A stretch of 64,000 nt of DNA from Azorinus chamasolen (Eukaryota > Mollusca > Bivalvia > Cardiida > Solecurtidae), in the NCBI GenBank assembly GCA_963576725.1, contig OY755252.1, forward strand, positions 28,402,078 to 28,466,077, given 5' to 3'. The notes under the pieces were generated by a model. That model saw nothing but the letters and a program-made list of their open reading frames with translations. It searched no databases and was not told the origin of the DNA. The translations under genes and the position numbers were made by a program. Positions 63,502 through 64,000 of this stretch are shown piece after piece. Position 1 is the first letter of the stretch, and each line of letters begins with the position of its first letter.

Positions 63502-63751
63502 TTAACACCTTCCCTCATATAAACGTGTTTTCACGCATTTGCAAACAGAGTAGACCCAGATCAGACGGCTCCTAGAGGAGCCGTCTGATCAGGGTCTACT
63601 CTGTTTGCTAGTGCAGTTTGAAAGATCTGTTTCTTTATTTTCTAAAATGGCTACAATGTTCCACCTTCCATATTACATTATAACTATTTTCTCCATGTAT
63701 ATTCAGTAGGTATTGAAATTTGGAAGGAACATAGAACAGGGAAAGGGTTAC
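63502..63751 (+). mobile_element. Family F TTAA-type MITE with a 68-bp near-perfect hairpin
   Basis: TTAACACCTTCCCTCATATA to 'acagggaaagggttac'. The hairpin at 63,541-63,608 has 34-bp arms with a single A/T mismatch ('gcaaacagagtagaccc', 'gatcagacggctcc', apex TAGA). It is the best-preserved family F copy and probably the youngest in the window. It is absent from the paralogous position in block III copy a. Confidence 0.9.
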
Positions 63752-64000
63752 ACACGTGCTTAATCAACATGCAAATACAGATATGTATGTGTAGTGATTT
63801 AGTATCAGAATCTATAGATATGTGTTATTGTTAATTAAACAGGTATCCAAATACATTTAATCTAGTTCACAGACTGAATAGTTGATGATAGACAATATAA
63901 AGGTTTTTTTTATTTAGAAATAAAGACTGTTTTACAAACATGATGTTTATTTGATTGAAGAAGTCAACATAAGATACCCAATTAGTGCTTCTATCGATGT

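Larger units (their letters stand above)
60540..63980. repeat. Paralogous block III, copy b (pairs with 41,240-44,480)
   Basis: Same marker order as copy a, including a shorter GTTACA-word array at 60,680-60,975, family D, family F and the 'gatttgatccatatctg' segment. No recognisable gene. A family F element at 63,502 is private to this copy. Confidence 0.75.

Noticed and set aside
1..64000. CRISPR array or prokaryotic defence locus
   Set aside because: The regular repeats are microsatellites, MITEs or tandem arrays. None has uniform 24-40-bp repeats with unique spacers, and no cas-like gene is present.

Overview
This window looks like repeat-dominated, gene-poor DNA from a metazoan, most likely a mollusc and probably a bivalve. 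The evidence is A+T-rich sequence with no bacterial gene organisation, remains of animal non-LTR and Penelope-like retroelements, tRNA-derived SINEs, dense miniature inverted-repeat elements (MITEs), and tandem repeats built around phrases such as 'caagggccataactct' and 'gaccctttgtttgc' that I associate with bivalve genomes. The species call is inference. I see no rRNA, complete tRNA gene, CRISPR array or prokaryotic operon.

Layout. 1-15 kb: MITE-rich ground with a truncated reverse-transcriptase (RT) relic (1.05-1.45 kb), a bivalve-type tandem array (12.3-13.0 kb) and a SINE. 15.1-17.4 kb: a minus-strand LINE that keeps endonuclease and C-terminal zinc-finger regions but has lost its RT domain. 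17.5-18.6 kb: a possible DNA transposon with 18-bp terminal repeats. 18.6-28.1 kb: a diverged copy of the 2.4-14.6 kb region, ending in a long tetranucleotide array. 28.86-29.6 kb: the 3' end of a Penelope-like element with a GIY-YIG endonuclease and a hammerhead-like fold. 30-36 kb: a nearly full-length CR1/L2-like LINE whose 3' half is repeated as a 1,860-bp tandem duplication differing at about five sites. 36.8-37.7 kb: an unusual TACGG/CCGTA-rich inverted-repeat element. 37.7-44.5 kb: a third mosaic copy, including another decayed RT relic. 44.5-58 kb: mostly single-copy ground with another LINE fragment, microsatellites and a possible spliced host gene on the minus strand (promoter near 55.67 kb, exons at 55.60, 50.8 and 45.1 kb). 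58-64 kb: a fourth mosaic copy paralogous to 41-44.5 kb.

MITEs are the main theme. At least seven families carry TTAA flanks and CCCTT- or CTC-like ends (piggyBac-like by target and terminus). A further family carries CAGTA..-type ends with TA flanks (pogo/Tc1-like). Paralogous segments supply natural empty sites that show insertion at TTAA. Families with unrelated ends share the hairpin apex GCTCCTNNAGGAGC, and several also share the adjoining arm. I found no transposase gene here, so these would have to be mobilised from elsewhere. The only plausible host gene encodes a small secreted basic peptide of unknown function and rests on splice-site and phase logic alone.
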